Assembly: GCA_027575805.1 (NCBI GenBank)
Contig: JANBPU010000222.1
Span: 1 to 26,343 of the forward strand
Direction of reading: 5' to 3'
From: Mycoemilia scoparia
Lineage: Eukaryota; Kickxellomycota; Kickxellomycetes; Kickxellales; Kickxellaceae
DNA length: 26,343 nt
Numbering within the stretch: position 1 is the stretch's first letter; every line of letters starts with the position of its first letter. The notes beneath the pieces were generated by a model. That model was not told the DNA's origin. It was given only the letters and a program-made list of their open reading frames with translations, and did no database searches. The translations under genes were made by a program, and so were the position numbers. This document shows, piece after piece, positions 1 through 9,534 of the stretch.

Positions 1-312
1 TACTGATTGAGCAAGATGTACAATATTTTTGTGTGACTTTTATGCATTTATATATGGAGTTGCGGTGTTGATGCTATGGACTGGGATTTGGGTTAGATCT
101 TTGTAACATTTATTTTTAACGTGGTTGCCAAGTCGAGAATTTTGCTATTCAAAATCAAAACTGAATAAAAAGCTTATTGAAAAAGCTGAAAATAAAAATA
201 AAAAGACGAATTTATATTTAAATCCATGACCAGAAATAGCCATCAAATTATTGCCCAAATAAATATCTGCAGTAGTTTATTTAACCATTGCACGGACATT
301 AAACAATGACCA

Positions 313-1153
313 TTAATTACCACGTTTATGGGGGTCTACAGAATTTCTATTCTTTACAGGCATCAGCTGCTCAAGATTCCCAATCATTGCCTTCATGGCC
401 GCATCACATGGAGGAAATGTTTTATCAATCCCTTGTATCACCACATTGACCTTAACATTGCTATTACTTCTGCTGCTGTTATTTGTTCTGCCACCAGATG
501 CCTGACGAGAACGTGTTGTGGTTGTGCTAGTATTGGTAGTAGTATTATTATCCTCATCATATTCATGTCTTTCACCATCGTCATCATACCAGCCTCTTGG
601 CACAAAGTCGGGTACAAGTTTGCTAAAAGTATTTCTATCCTTGTCAAGATAATAATATTCAGGCTTAAAATCGTATTGTGGAAATTGGCGTCTGAAATGG
701 TAGAGTATATCATTAAGATGGTTACTGGTGGCATATTTGTATTGAGCCAATCTATGGAAAAAAGAGCATGAAATTGTATGATAACAAATTAGTAACCAAG
801 GTTTTAGTAGCAGTAGCTGTTGTTATTCCATACACAGACAAATAGAAACAGAGGCATGCAGATAGAATAGCTTACCCATAAAGGAAATGGTTCATAATCT
901 CAGCTTTACTATATAACTCCTGGCTATTCTTGCGAATCCTCACTCCAATATTAAATGAATGTCTATCACAATAGGATTTAATACCGTCCATTCCTGATTC
1001 TATTTCATATAAAAGTGGCACGCGGATATTGAACTTTTGCATTATGTCTTGGAGCTCGATGCTATATTCCATAAGCATCTTTAGTACTTTGAGAGAGTCA
1101 GGGTATCCATTGCAGTGCCTGATGTCATTGAATCCTAGATAGATTACAGCCAT
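313..1153 (-). CDS. Unrecognised two-exon protein, 238 aa
   Basis: I read two exons: 1153-876 and 751-313, with an intron at 875-752 (124 nt; donor GTAAGC, acceptor CATAG). The join splits a glycine codon and keeps the frame, which the two open reading frames separately support. The start is the ATG at 1153, in good context (ACAAAATGG), about 120 bp below a TATAAAAG box; the stop is TAA. The N-terminal ~95 residues are charged and look folded, with no signal peptide or membrane segment. The second exon opens with an aromatic-rich stretch (QFPQYDFKPEYYY), then an acidic patch (DDDGERHEYDEDNN), then a Thr/Ser/Asn-rich linker, and ends with a short hydrophobic segment (VKVNVVIQGI) and a basic tail. 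I recognise no family and assign no function. The gene model is fairly secure; the product is unknown. Confidence 0.65.
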
Positions 1154-1273
1154 TTTGTACTTGTAGTTGAATTAGACTTAATGTGAGTTTGTGTAAATAC
1201 GATAATATGAAAAACATGTAAAAGAAAAGACAAGTTCTCACGGGGACCTTATCATGTAAATGAGACGTGGAGT

Positions 1274-1281
1274 CTTTTATA
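1274..1281 (-). promoter_or_regulatory. TATA box of the 313-1153 gene
   Basis: TATAAAAG on the minus strand, about 120 bp upstream of the ATG at 1153. Spacing is like that of the other TATA-type promoters in this window. Confidence 0.5.
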
Positions 1282-2054
1282 TTTGTTAAAGAGTAGGCTG
1301 GATTTCATATTTGACTTCTACAACAAAAAATTTTTTAATGATTTTAGATGATCCCCGTTTAGTTGCCTTTGAGTCTTTTTGGTGTCATCTGAAGTGAGCC
1401 TTTTTGACTGTCATTATATTGTGTTAAAGTAAATTTTACATTTAACCGTGCATTAATTGATGGTTAAATTAAAGTGGTACAAACATTTTCTTTGTTACAA
1501 TGAGCTTTTATTCTGTCTTATTAATTAGCCTTATGTGCATGTATGTTGGTGGAATTAAAGATGTCATCTTTGCAATTATCTGATGAGAATGAATACCCTG
1601 TGAAGCACGTTGCCACTGAGAGAGAAGGGGCAGTAATAAGAATGACAAAGGAGCATCGGCATATTAAGGGTTAATTTAATAAAATAAAACATGAGGCGGA
1701 ATAAGGTGTTATCAATATTGTACTCAAATATAGAATCCTCGGAGTGTCAACTACTGCATTGCCAACACAAAAAGTCATATACTAGCAACATATACAGTGT
1801 AGCACTTATGTATATATACACACACACGCAAGTAATTATTTAATTATTAAAATGTTATCAAGGCAAAATTAAAAGGCGCATAAATTACTACATACATATA
1901 GAATTAGAAACTAACAATATTAGTAGTATAACTCAAATAATTTATTTAAAAGTACCATGTTAATTATAATAGCAGTAATAATAATATTTTTATCGGCATC
2001 ATCAAAACATTATCTCCATCATCATAATCATTAAAAAAACAAAAGAGGGTCAAT
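1282..2054. other. Intergenic, AT-rich, no supported gene
   Basis: I see no convincing gene here. It holds a short TA/CA dinucleotide run near 1806-1830 and a 36-codon plus-strand open frame at 1561-1671 that I do not call. Confidence 0.5.
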
Positions 2055-2576
2055 TTAATTAATCTTTTTGCCACTAGGACATTTATTATCGCATTTTCCA
2101 GCCAACACGACAGCATATTCCTGGTTAGCAGCAATGGCGATATATCTTTCCTTACACGAGCCATCAGGAATCTTTTTCAATTTATCAATACATTTGGAAA
2201 TGTATTTCTTTGAATCCTTGCATTTCTTGATTTTGCAGGTATAGAATTCCAGACTTGAAATGTAGCTGGGACCTTGGCTGTCGAGATAACTTTGAGTGAG
2301 TTGACTGGGATTATCCATATATACTTTCAGAGCTTTGGCGGCGTAAGCATCGAATTTTGATTCACGAAGGAAATCGTTGCGGAATTTATTTCCTACCAGG
2401 GTGTAAGCGTATTCTGTGAGCGATGAAGATGAGGAGCCAGAATTGGTTCTCTTGGTTATGGTGTTGTGGTTTGGATGATAGTCGATTGCTTTGGCGTCGG
2501 TGGTAGTAATAAAGGTCGAAGTGGAGAGAAGGAGTGTGGCTCCGTAGACAAGAAGAGTGCTGAATGAGAGCTTCAT
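2055..2576 (-). CDS. Small secreted cysteine-rich protein, 173 aa
   Basis: A single-exon protein that starts MKLSFSTLLVYGATLLLSTS, a typical signal peptide: a basic residue, a hydrophobic core and a likely cleavage after TTDA at about residue 28. A dibasic KR at about residues 42-43 could be a Kex2-type propeptide site. A serine run follows, then a helical charged middle section. The C-terminal third holds six cysteines, in the order C-x4-C, C, C, C-x3-C, which probably form three disulfides. It ends KCPSGKKIN. The protein is therefore predicted to enter the secretory pathway and be released or wall-associated. I recognise no named family; small secreted effector-like or wall proteins have this build. 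The start is the first ATG after a TATA box 130 bp upstream. Confidence 0.8.
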   Translation of the reverse strand: MKLSFSTLLVYGATLLLSTSTFITTTDAKAIDYHPNHNTITKRTNSGSSSSSLTEYAYTLVGNKFRNDFLRESKFDAYAAKALKVYMDNPSQLTQSYLDSQGPSYISSLEFYTCKIKKCKDSKKYISKCIDKLKKIPDGSCKERYIAIAANQEYAVVLAGKCDNKCPSGKKIN

Positions 2577-2703
2577 TTTGGTGTGTGTGGTTTGATATTG
2601 CGTAGGTAAATGGTATGAGCCAGTGAGTGAGTGAATGAGCGAGGAAAAGATTGTGCGTAAGAAAATGGGGAATGTTTGTGGGATAAGGATAGCTGGGCAG
2701 TTC

Positions 2704-2711
2704 TTTATATA
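2704..2711 (-). promoter_or_regulatory. TATA box of the secreted-protein gene
   Basis: The minus strand reads TATATAAA within CTATATAAAG, about 130 bp upstream of the ATG at 2576. The leader between is rich in CA/TCA repeats, as in many fungal leaders. Confidence 0.6.
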
Positions 2712-3592
2712 GATGTTTTACCAGAAACTTGGTGTGGCGCACATACACACACACATACAAGCTGGAACCCAGCGACTGTACCATTTTTCCTGTAAATTGC
2801 CACGCAATGCAATACAATTCATGTTTTGAGTAGAAATTAGCCACAGCATTAGCCCAGCATATCAAAGGGCTGTTTTATGCCCAAAGAGACCACGGTGTTA
2901 ACATCATACCAACCCAACGCTTAGATTAAAGGCTTTGATGTAGCCAAAATGGTCTTTGAGCTATGTTTCCCAATGTTTGGTTTGGGAATCCTGGCTCTTT
3001 AAATTAATATACCTGTACCTGGAGAATCTGCTTTATTAAAAACCAATACGAATGTTTTGTTAAAGGAAATGGACTCTTTGCGAATCCATCATTATGATGC
3101 CCAAAAGAAAATGCAGACCAATAAATAGCAACTGATAGCTTTAAGGGCAATCACTCTTTCTACAGATGTCTTTGTAGTGTGTTGCCAATGGTACTAATGT
3201 TTATCTCCCAAAGCAAAAGTATGTTTGGTCTTGCTGTTGACTGTTGTCATTTTAGCAAAAGAGGGTACACTAAAGTTTGGCCAAAGCATATGTTGGTACC
3301 AAAGCAGTACGCCGAAATAGGCATAAAAAGGAAAGAGGGCTTTAGCAAAGTCAAGGCTTTTTGGTATCACTCTAAAGCTGGTGCTGCAGCTTAACGAAAG
3401 GGACTCAAGTGACAATCATTAAAGAGCCATTTAAATATTTCTCTTATTTATTTCATCAGTTTATTTGATTCTTGCACCCAAGCTAAATTGTCATTGTATT
3501 GTATCTTTATACAGAAAATCATGTATTTTTTATTGACAAGGCGATTGCCTCTATAACTATTAACAAAATAATTAATAGAATACGTGTCTGGG
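2712..3592. other. Intergenic, no supported gene; possible old repeat
   Basis: Overlapping open frames on both strands at 3179-3415 have no recognisable content and are probably chance. TGGCTCTTTAA near 2992 and its reverse complement near 3419 could be the worn ends of a ~430-bp element, but the match is only 11 bp with no clear target duplication. A small hairpin (TTCCCAA/TTTGGGAA) lies near 2967-2990. Confidence 0.3.
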
Positions 3593-4222
3593 TTACAGTT
3601 TGTGCTTCAACTGGTGTGATCTTTTTCTAGCCTCGATTTCTCCACCAACCACTCTGATTAATTTATTCAAGTTAGGTGCCTTTTCTTCAGTAATTTCATC
3701 TCCGTATCCAGAATTCTTGAATCCACTAAGGATAACAAATGCCGAAATATCGGGATAACTTAATTCATTGCCAAAGTAGTGTCCATTGCTACCATTCTTT
3801 TCAAGCAATTCCTCATGTTTGCGAACCAATAATTTGATTTGGTCATCAAAGCGAGAACGAAGACCTTCGGTCTTTTTGAAGTGAGTTTCGACCCATGGGT
3901 TGCGGACATCATTGAATTGGGCACGAACCTGTTCTTGTTTAAGAGCAACAAGTGGATCGGATGAAAGGAACCCGAATTTGCGGGCCACATAGCGTTCAAT
4001 TACCTCACTTTCGGAGATTAATATGTCAGGTTTTCCTTGGTTGTTGCGTTCGATGAGGACTGGGAGACGTTCAAATGGCATGGTGGGTTTGAGAGATGGC
4101 CAGTCTTCTGGGTTGGTTTCTTTCCAGGTTGCACCAGCCATGTTTAGCATATTTCTGGTTGTTTGGCCGAGGCCTGGGACATTGAAGTAAATTAGTTCGT
4201 AGCTGGTAGTAGCAGAGGTCAT
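3593..4222 (-). CDS. Glutathione S-transferase, sigma-like, 209 aa
   Basis: A single-exon cytosolic GST of normal family length (about 200-210 aa). The N-terminal thioredoxin-like domain (residues ~7-85) begins YELIYFNVPGLGQTTRNML, matching the beta1-alpha1 region of sigma-class GSTs, in which a tyrosine (Tyr8 here) usually activates glutathione. The cis-proline loop is RLPVL (Pro54). The glutathione-gripping ES pair is at residues 71-72, followed by the usual helix EVIERYVARKFG. The C-terminal all-helical domain (~90-205) contains YFGNELSYPDISAFVIL, the place of the conserved N-capping SxxD motif. The expected role is conjugating glutathione to electrophiles or related detoxification. Family assignment is strong; the exact class and substrate are inference. 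A TATAAATA lies about 160 bp upstream of the ATG. Confidence 0.88.
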   Translation of the reverse strand: MTSATTSYELIYFNVPGLGQTTRNMLNMAGATWKETNPEDWPSLKPTMPFERLPVLIERNNQGKPDILISESEVIERYVARKFGFLSSDPLVALKQEQVRAQFNDVRNPWVETHFKKTEGLRSRFDDQIKLLVRKHEELLEKNGSNGHYFGNELSYPDISAFVILSGFKNSGYGDEITEEKAPNLNKLIRVVGGEIEARKRSHQLKHKL

Positions 4223-4977
4223 GTTTGTAATGATGGATGTTGCTGTATGGAAGTTAGGCTATAAAGTAGCAGCAGCAGCAGTGGTGGTGATGATGATGAT
4301 GACAATGTTTATTATTATTGTTATAGTTTTAAAGATGAAAAGTTAAATGTAAGAAACGAGCAAAGGTTGTTTCTATGAATATTTATACCTATTCTTTTGT
4401 TTATTCCATACTAATAGAGTTCTGCTGTTACCTATAGTCATCACTACTCTAACAGCCAGCGAATGGCAGTATGGATCGTCTTGTCCTTGGCGATCATGTA
4501 TAGAGCTTTAAAAAGACACACTCACATACAGATTTATTCAAATGTAGTGTGTTGCACTGATGTGAACGGGCCGTTCGGGTTAAATTTCCCTTATTTGAAA
4601 AATGCCCGTTGTGGCGGCATTAATTTCGGCCTACTTGCCCATTACTCACATTCCAAAACAATCTTGAATCAAGTGTTTGCTGTTTGTCTTTTCTAACCGT
4701 GTGAAGCTATTTGATGGTTTAAAGACAGGATTTTCGAGATTGACAAATCAATTTCTTCAACTTACTTCATAGTTGGTTACCAATTTACCTACGCAGCACA
4801 GACAAGAGAGGAGAGAAGCCAATAAACAAGCCATTTGTTTGTCAGAATTATATTTATCCCACCGACTCCAATGTAAATAGTTATATATATAAGCTTTTAA
4901 AATAAAATATCATGCCAGGTTATCACAAATAAATATATATAAAATATAAATACGCTAATTACTTTGTTTTTACAATT
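4223..4977. other. Intergenic; GST promoter and a small microsatellite
   Basis: Holds a (CAG/TGG/ATG)n simple-repeat tract at about 4267-4302, probably in the GST leader, and TATAAATA (minus strand) at 4380-4387. The plus-strand open frame at 4463-4696 has no recognisable content and is not called. Confidence 0.5.
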
Positions 4978-5595
4978 TTATTGTATAAACTTAAAGAAAA
5001 AAACTTCCTCTCCAATAACACCAAACTTACTAGCACATACCACATTAAATGTAGTAGGCAGTATACAGAAAAAAGAAGAAGTCTTAGCTAGATATTGATA
5101 CCCAATAATTTTGGTTGGATACTTGCTATCAGGACCAATTTTGATAGACGTTCCCCCATAGTTGCAAGTGAGATATACAGTAATTGCTTTCTCATCACCT
5201 TTTCTAGAGAACACAAGAAAAGTTGTACCTTCAAGTACCTGACCAACGGTTAACTCACTTTCAAACAATGGAATAGTGTGGGAGCATTCTGACTTGTTTA
5301 TGTGATAGCTAACTTCAAGTTCAATCTCCTCACCTTTAACAAGAGTTGGTAAAGATGATGGTAAGGGGCAATTATCGCTGGTAATTGTTTCCCCCATCAT
5401 TCCTATTTTCATTGGATTGGTAGATGAGTTTAGGTTTTCACGAAGTCCGTCGAAGTAACTGTTGACATCTTTGATAGAAACCGTGTGGAAGAAACTGTAG
5501 GAAACCTTGAATACTTTTTTAACGGGCATGGTTGGTGATCGAGTGAATCCTTGGTTGGATAGTTTCTTGGGTTTTGGTGGGCAACGAAGGAGCAT
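4978..5595 (-). CDS. Unknown protein, tandem family member 1, 205 aa
   Basis: Intact single-exon member of a local family (also at 6874-7272 and 8189-8632). It starts MLLRCPPKPKKLSNQ; a second in-frame ATG (MPVKKV, 22 codons on) is a possible alternative start. No signal peptide or membrane segment is evident. The shared core is a block beginning ITSDNCPLP, then a variable acidic stretch, then LFESELTVGQVLEGTTFLVF, then a beta-like strand AITVYLTCNY. The same blocks occur in the third copy as ITRDNCPFP, LFDNEITIGQVLADTRCLLF and IKVSITFNY. Alternating hydrophobic residues suggest a small beta-rich domain. I do not recognise the family. All three copies have a TATA box about 100-135 bp above the ATG and a pyrimidine/CA-rich leader, so they probably arose by tandem duplication with their promoters. 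Confidence 0.7.
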   Translation of the reverse strand: MLLRCPPKPKKLSNQGFTRSPTMPVKKVFKVSYSFFHTVSIKDVNSYFDGLRENLNSSTNPMKIGMMGETITSDNCPLPSSLPTLVKGEEIELEVSYHINKSECSHTIPLFESELTVGQVLEGTTFLVFSRKGDEKAITVYLTCNYGGTSIKIGPDSKYPTKIIGYQYLAKTSSFFCILPTTFNVVCASKFGVIGEEVFFFKFIQ

Positions 5596-5691
5596 TGTTG
5601 TGGAACTGTTGCTGTTTGCGTATGTATGTGGGTGTGTGTAGGAGGAGAGGGGATGATGAAACCACCTTTAAGATTTGCAAACTAGCAGAGG

Positions 5692-5699
5692 TTTATATA
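5692..5699 (-). promoter_or_regulatory. TATA box of tandem family member 1
   Basis: CTATATAAAC on the minus strand, about 100 bp upstream of the ATG at 5595, followed by a CT/CA-rich leader. Confidence 0.55.
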
Positions 5700-5975
5700 G
5701 ATTTTCAATCTCAATAGAATATATATATATACCCGTTTCTCACTGGGAAAAGTCAATTCGGCCAATAATAATGTTCTGTAAGTTACGGATGATTTTTGAA
5801 CCTCTTTATTCACATGAATGTTTTTTATAAAATCAAAATTGGCATTCAAACATAAACTATGTATTCGAAGCTATATTACGCTTACAATAATTTTAACAAA
5901 ATAAAATTCGTAGATAATCAGTCAGTTAGCCACATCGTATAAAGCTTTTTTTTTGATTTAGATTGGCCAAATATT

Positions 5976-6073
5976 TGAGTTATTATTATTGAAGGGTGAC
6001 TATTTGCTAACCAATTGTAATTGCCCCTATAATCGCAGGTCACCAAAAGTCACCCTTCAAAAATTATGATCCA
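5976..6073. mobile_element. MITE copy A (98 bp, worn)
   Basis: Inverted repeats face each other: the left end carries ATTGAAGGGTGAC, the right end carries GTCACCCTTCAAAAATTATGA. The right end matches the family terminus TGGATCATAATTTTTGAAGG read on the other strand. The left end is more degraded and the flanking TA is no longer visible. The interior keeps TAATTGCCCCTATAATC, which resembles the centre of copies B and C. It lies downstream of MITE-free promoter DNA, between family members 1 and 2. Confidence 0.7.
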
Positions 6074-6100
6074 TTTGTTGATTCTGGTTTAGGGCGAATA

Positions 6101-6338
6101 CGAGCGATTATTTTTGAAGGGTTGGTCACATATTTGGCAAGTTCTCCACCAAAAGGGTACTAGTATAATCCCTGAAAGTCAGCCCATAAGCCATACATTT
6201 CAGCTAGAGTCTGGCAGATTATTGGCTGTTTTCCAAGGTATTCTTCTAGTACACCTTTAAAGGAGACACTGCCATTTGGCTGGGATTGCACCCATAATCA
6301 TTGCCTACCAAAAGGTATCCTTCAAAAAATATGATCCA
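6101..6338. mobile_element. MITE copy B, long form (238 bp, TA target site)
   Basis: Both ends carry the family inverted repeat: left CGAGCGATTATTTTTGAAGG, right (reverse strand) TGGATCATATTTTTTGAAGG. The element is flanked by TA on each side. It is more than twice the length of the other copies. Its middle (about 6136-6275) is repeated, diverged, at about 10392-10664, while its right part contains CATTTGGCTGGGATTGC, shared with copy C and, inverted, with F and G. It therefore looks like a longer family member from which short forms could derive. Confidence 0.75.
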
Positions 6339-6873
6339 TATACTCGTTGAATACGTGAATGAAAATTGATTATCTGGAAAATTCTGTTTGTATGGTAGTA
6401 AGATTTCTTTTTAAAGCTATATTTAACCAATATTTTCCTTCTCAGATGTTTGAGTTATATTTAATAGCGAACTTCCAACACGCACATACAAAAATAGTCT
6501 GGTTTGTCTATGGAGGAAAACGTCGTAGCAAATAATAGTGATAAAAGGATACACACTGCTTCATGGGCTACTGCTGTTATTAGCAGACTCTTTTTTACAA
6601 GGATTTCTATACAAATGTGTTTATATTTATACATACATGGATTATGGCAATAAAATTAGCCTAATAACTCTCCCACAAACCACTTATAAATAAATAGACA
6701 TGTACATTAATTTTCGTTCTGTTACAACATCATTTTTATTATTGTATCAACAGAAAATGAAAAAACTATCACCTTCTCTCCAAAAAAAACAAAACAAACT
6801 ACTACGGCACATTCACAAAACACCATACAGAAAGTAGGTAGAAAAAAGGGCTTGTTCCAGAATTTGATGGTAC
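6339..6873. other. Intergenic, AT-rich
   Basis: No gene or repeat that I can support. Open frames here are chance or shadows of the neighbouring pseudogene. Confidence 0.4.
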
Positions 6874-7272
6874 TTAAGTGCTCGTGATTGAGTTTGAGCT
6901 TGAGACCGAGCATTGCTGAAAGGTTTCTGATGGGACTTCGAAAGTAATCTTAATGATGAAATGTTCATCATCAGCCACTTTGGTAAAAGTCAATGACTTG
7001 GTGTTGTTTAAAAACTCATTTATAGTCTATCCGCAATTGACTAATGGAACAGTCTCTTTGGTTGTTTTATCCATCATGAAATAAATAAAGTTAGCACGCA
7101 TCTCTGTACTTACTGATGGCAAGGTCCAATCTTTCACGGATTCCGAATACATGTTTGTATTGATCATACGATAAAAGGATAGGACTTGATTGTTAGAAAC
7201 CTGATCACATTTCAGGTATCTAACATTGAACTTCATTGATGCAATAGTTAGCAACAAGGTTATTCCGTCCAT
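6874..7272 (-). pseudogene. Tandem family member 2, interrupted by one TAG
   Basis: The ATG at 7272 opens a frame that reaches TAG at 7027-7029 after 81 codons. The same frame then continues without a stop to TAA at 6874, for 133 codons in all. The two halves align to the intact paralogues without a gap: PLVNCG-stop-TINEFLNNT sits on PLFESELTVGQVLEGT of member 1, so the TAG replaces a Leu/Ile position. A TTG to TAG change would suffice. The post-stop part, including HFIIKITFEV, still matches the paralogues' final strand, which suggests the lesion is recent or that stop readthrough is tolerated. N- and C-termini are shorter than in member 1. It may alternatively encode a truncated 81-aa protein. 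It has its own TATA box. Confidence 0.72.
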
Positions 7273-7406
7273 GATTTATGGTTGAGAGTTTGATATGGCG
7301 TTGGGGTTTGGGGTATGTTGTGTGAGCAACAGCGAAGTTGGAGTTGGGGTTGGTGGAGGAGGAGATGATGATGATGAAACTGCCTTTTGGGAGTTCTAAA
7401 CAGGTG

Positions 7407-7414
7407 TTTAAATA
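7407..7414 (-). promoter_or_regulatory. TATA-like box of family member 2
   Basis: TATTTAAA on the minus strand, about 135 bp upstream of the ATG at 7272, in the same relative place as in the paralogues. Confidence 0.45.
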
Positions 7415-7676
7415 GAACTTCAATTGATAAATATAAATATAAACTTCTCTCAAAAATAATCTTTTGGTCAAAAATAACAATGCTTCTTAAGAAACATTGG
7501 TACTATTTTTGAAGATATTTTTTGGCTGTAAATATTTTTTTGGAAAAAAATCCAAATAAATTGTAAAACTCACACAATGTCTAAGATTTTTTTGATTTAA
7601 ATTGGCTAGACTATGTTGGTATATTATTCAGAATTTAAATAAAGAAAATATCAATTTAAATTTCCATAATAAACAT

Positions 7677-7779
7677 TAGGCAATAATTTTTGAAGGTTGA
7701 AAGTTTACTAGTAAAACTGGACATCCATTTGGCTAGGATTGCCCCCCATAATCATTCACCCTTCAAAAATTATTATGCA
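7677..7779. mobile_element. MITE copy C (103 bp)
   Basis: Left end TAGGCAATAATTTTTGAAGG and right end, read on the other strand, TGCATAATAATTTTTGAAGG. The right end is followed by TA; the left flank is AT, slightly worn. The interior CATTTGGCTAGGATTGC matches the right half of copy B. Located between family members 2 and 3. Confidence 0.75.
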
Positions 7780-8188
7780 TATGGTTTTTTTGTATAAGAA
7801 TTTTATGGGTGAGCAAGTCAACATGTATGGTTGCAGCTTTACTAAAAGATTGTCAAAATTGTTTACTTGAAATACTAGAGTTTTATTCAATAGCAACCTC
7901 TCTCCTTCCCTCCCAATCTCCTTCAAATCTAAAAAAACCTTTGTGGTTCATGGAGGGGGAGTTTTATATGGGGTAGTAATGGTAAAGTTGCTTAGTGACT
8001 AACCACCCGCTATTTACTATGCATTTTATAAATATTATTGCCAAATGAAATTTCAATTATATATCTGCGCATGCACTGAATTATTCTGCTATAATAAGTT
8101 TATTATAATATTAACAGAAAGGAAAACACACTCTCCAATAAACTAAAACTACTGTCATGTACAGAATATACATTACAGAAAATAAAAT

Positions 8189-8632
8189 TTAATCAAATGC
8201 TGGATATTCAATAGTCCTAGTGGCAAATCCAGCATCAATGGGAGAATCTACATAATTGAATGTGATTGAAACCTTGATTGTTCCACCACTGCTTTGACCC
8301 TTATTGGTAAACAACAAGCACCTGGTATCAGCAAGCACTTGACCAATGGTTATTTCATTATCAAATAATGAAATAATGCCTGTGCCTCCTTTCTCCATGA
8401 CAATATAGTTGAAGTCGGCACCTTTTTCTTTATTAAGTAATGGGAAGGGGCAATTATCCCTGGTAATTTGAGCATTCAACATGGTTGGCGTCAATAGTTT
8501 AAGGGCCGTGTGAAGATAGTCAAAAAAGGATTCAACCACAACATCGGGAATTTCTGGGTCCTTTGTATAGAGGACTGTGGATTTCTTTGTTGTACCATTG
8601 TTGGTGGAGTTTGTGGTTAGTGCTTGGCCCAT
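8189..8632 (-). CDS. Unknown protein, tandem family member 3, 147 aa
   Basis: I choose the ATG at 8632 (MGQALTTNST) rather than the upstream in-frame ATG at 8770, because the TATA-like ATAAATA at 8740-8747 lies between them and the intervening DNA is a pyrimidine-rich leader. The protein has a polar Thr/Ser/Asn N-terminus, a helical segment (VVESFFDYLHTALKLL), then the family blocks ITRDNCPFP, LFDNEITIGQVLADTRCLLF and IKVSITFNY, and a short tail ending IEYPAFD. No signal peptide, no recognised catalytic motif. About 58 residues shorter than member 1, mostly at the C-terminus. The family and function are unknown to me; conservation between members 1 and 3 across the core supports a real protein. 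Confidence 0.68.
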   Translation of the reverse strand: MGQALTTNSTNNGTTKKSTVLYTKDPEIPDVVVESFFDYLHTALKLLTPTMLNAQITRDNCPFPLLNKEKGADFNYIVMEKGGTGIISLFDNEITIGQVLADTRCLLFTNKGQSSGGTIKVSITFNYVDSPIDAGFATRTIEYPAFD

Positions 8633-8739
8633 TGCTTGGTACTGATGCTGTATGCTGTGCAAGACAATAGTGTTGTGGGTGGATGGAGGTGGAGGAGAGA
8701 GGGAGGGGGGCTGTATTGGGGAGGGGAATTCCCAGCTGG

Positions 8740-8747
8740 TATTTATG
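8740..8747 (-). promoter_or_regulatory. TATA-like box of family member 3
   Basis: CATAAATA on the minus strand, about 108 bp upstream of the chosen ATG at 8632. A C/T-rich leader (runs of CCCTCC) follows. Confidence 0.5.
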
Positions 8748-8770
8748 TGAAAATTCAGTTGATATGACAT

Positions 8771-9125
8771 GATATGATATATTTACCTTGCCAGCTGGGT
8801 GTCTATAATAATTTTCTTTTGACAATAAATTTTTGAACCATTGTGCGTAAACACGAATACATTTTTGTGAAAAAAATAATTATCTAATAAATAAATTTTG
8901 TAGAAAAATAAGAATGATTTTTAGAAAGAGCAAAGCAACTTTTGTTTAAATTGGTAAAACTGTTTGTTTGTTATGTGATAATATCTATTGATTTTTTTGC
9001 AAGTGTGTGACATTGGATGATGGAATGAGTAACCAAGTATGACGATGAGTTTTCTAAAATGTTTACTAAATCCAAAACCCCTGGAATTTTAGCCAAAAAA
9101 TATATTCCTATACAATATAGGCTCA
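8771..9125. other. Intergenic, AT-rich
   Basis: Upstream region of family member 3 and left flank of the 9.1-10.2 kb element. No gene or repeat supported. Confidence 0.4.
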
Positions 9126-9534
9126 CTAAATAACGGCATATATTTTTTTCTGTCACCATTTTATTTTTTTTGTCACCACTTTTGTTCTTTTTGTCACCAA
9201 AATTTGGCTGTAAAATGGTATAATTATGGGTTTAGACATTTTATGCAATATTTGATATTGTTTGTTATAAATGTGTTATAAAGGAATAAAACAAAAGAAA
9301 CAGATCATATTTAACTGGCTGTCTTGCAATACGACAATTCTCTTAAAGTCTTATAGTTAAAAATTGAATGATTGTAATATCTTAATGTACTTATATACTT
9401 TTTATATTATAGTTTATTAATATATTTAAATAATAAAAGTAATTTAAAGAACTATAATAATATGTGTTTATAGATATAGAATTGTGTAAGAGTAGTACTG
9501 CCATTTTAATGTTATCAGAGTTGATGAGATGGCT

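Noticed and set aside
328..771. 147-codon plus-strand frame
   Set aside because: It lies opposite the second exon of the 313-1153 gene, which has a consistent intron, start, TATA box and protein-like composition.
1561..1671. 36-codon plus-strand frame starting ATGTCATC
   Set aside because: Plausible composition but too short to support, with no paralogue in the window.
3179..3415. Overlapping open frames on both strands
   Set aside because: Short, no recognisable motif, no promoter signal; probably chance.
2992..3429. Possible 430-bp element bounded by TGGCTCTTTAA inverted repeats
   Set aside because: Only 11 bp match at each end and no target duplication could be seen.
4463..4696. 77-codon plus-strand frame
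   Set aside because: No family resemblance and no support beyond the absence of stops.
8632..8770. Longer version of tandem family member 3 starting at 8770
   Set aside because: The TATA-like box lies downstream of that ATG, and the added residues are translated pyrimidine-rich leader.
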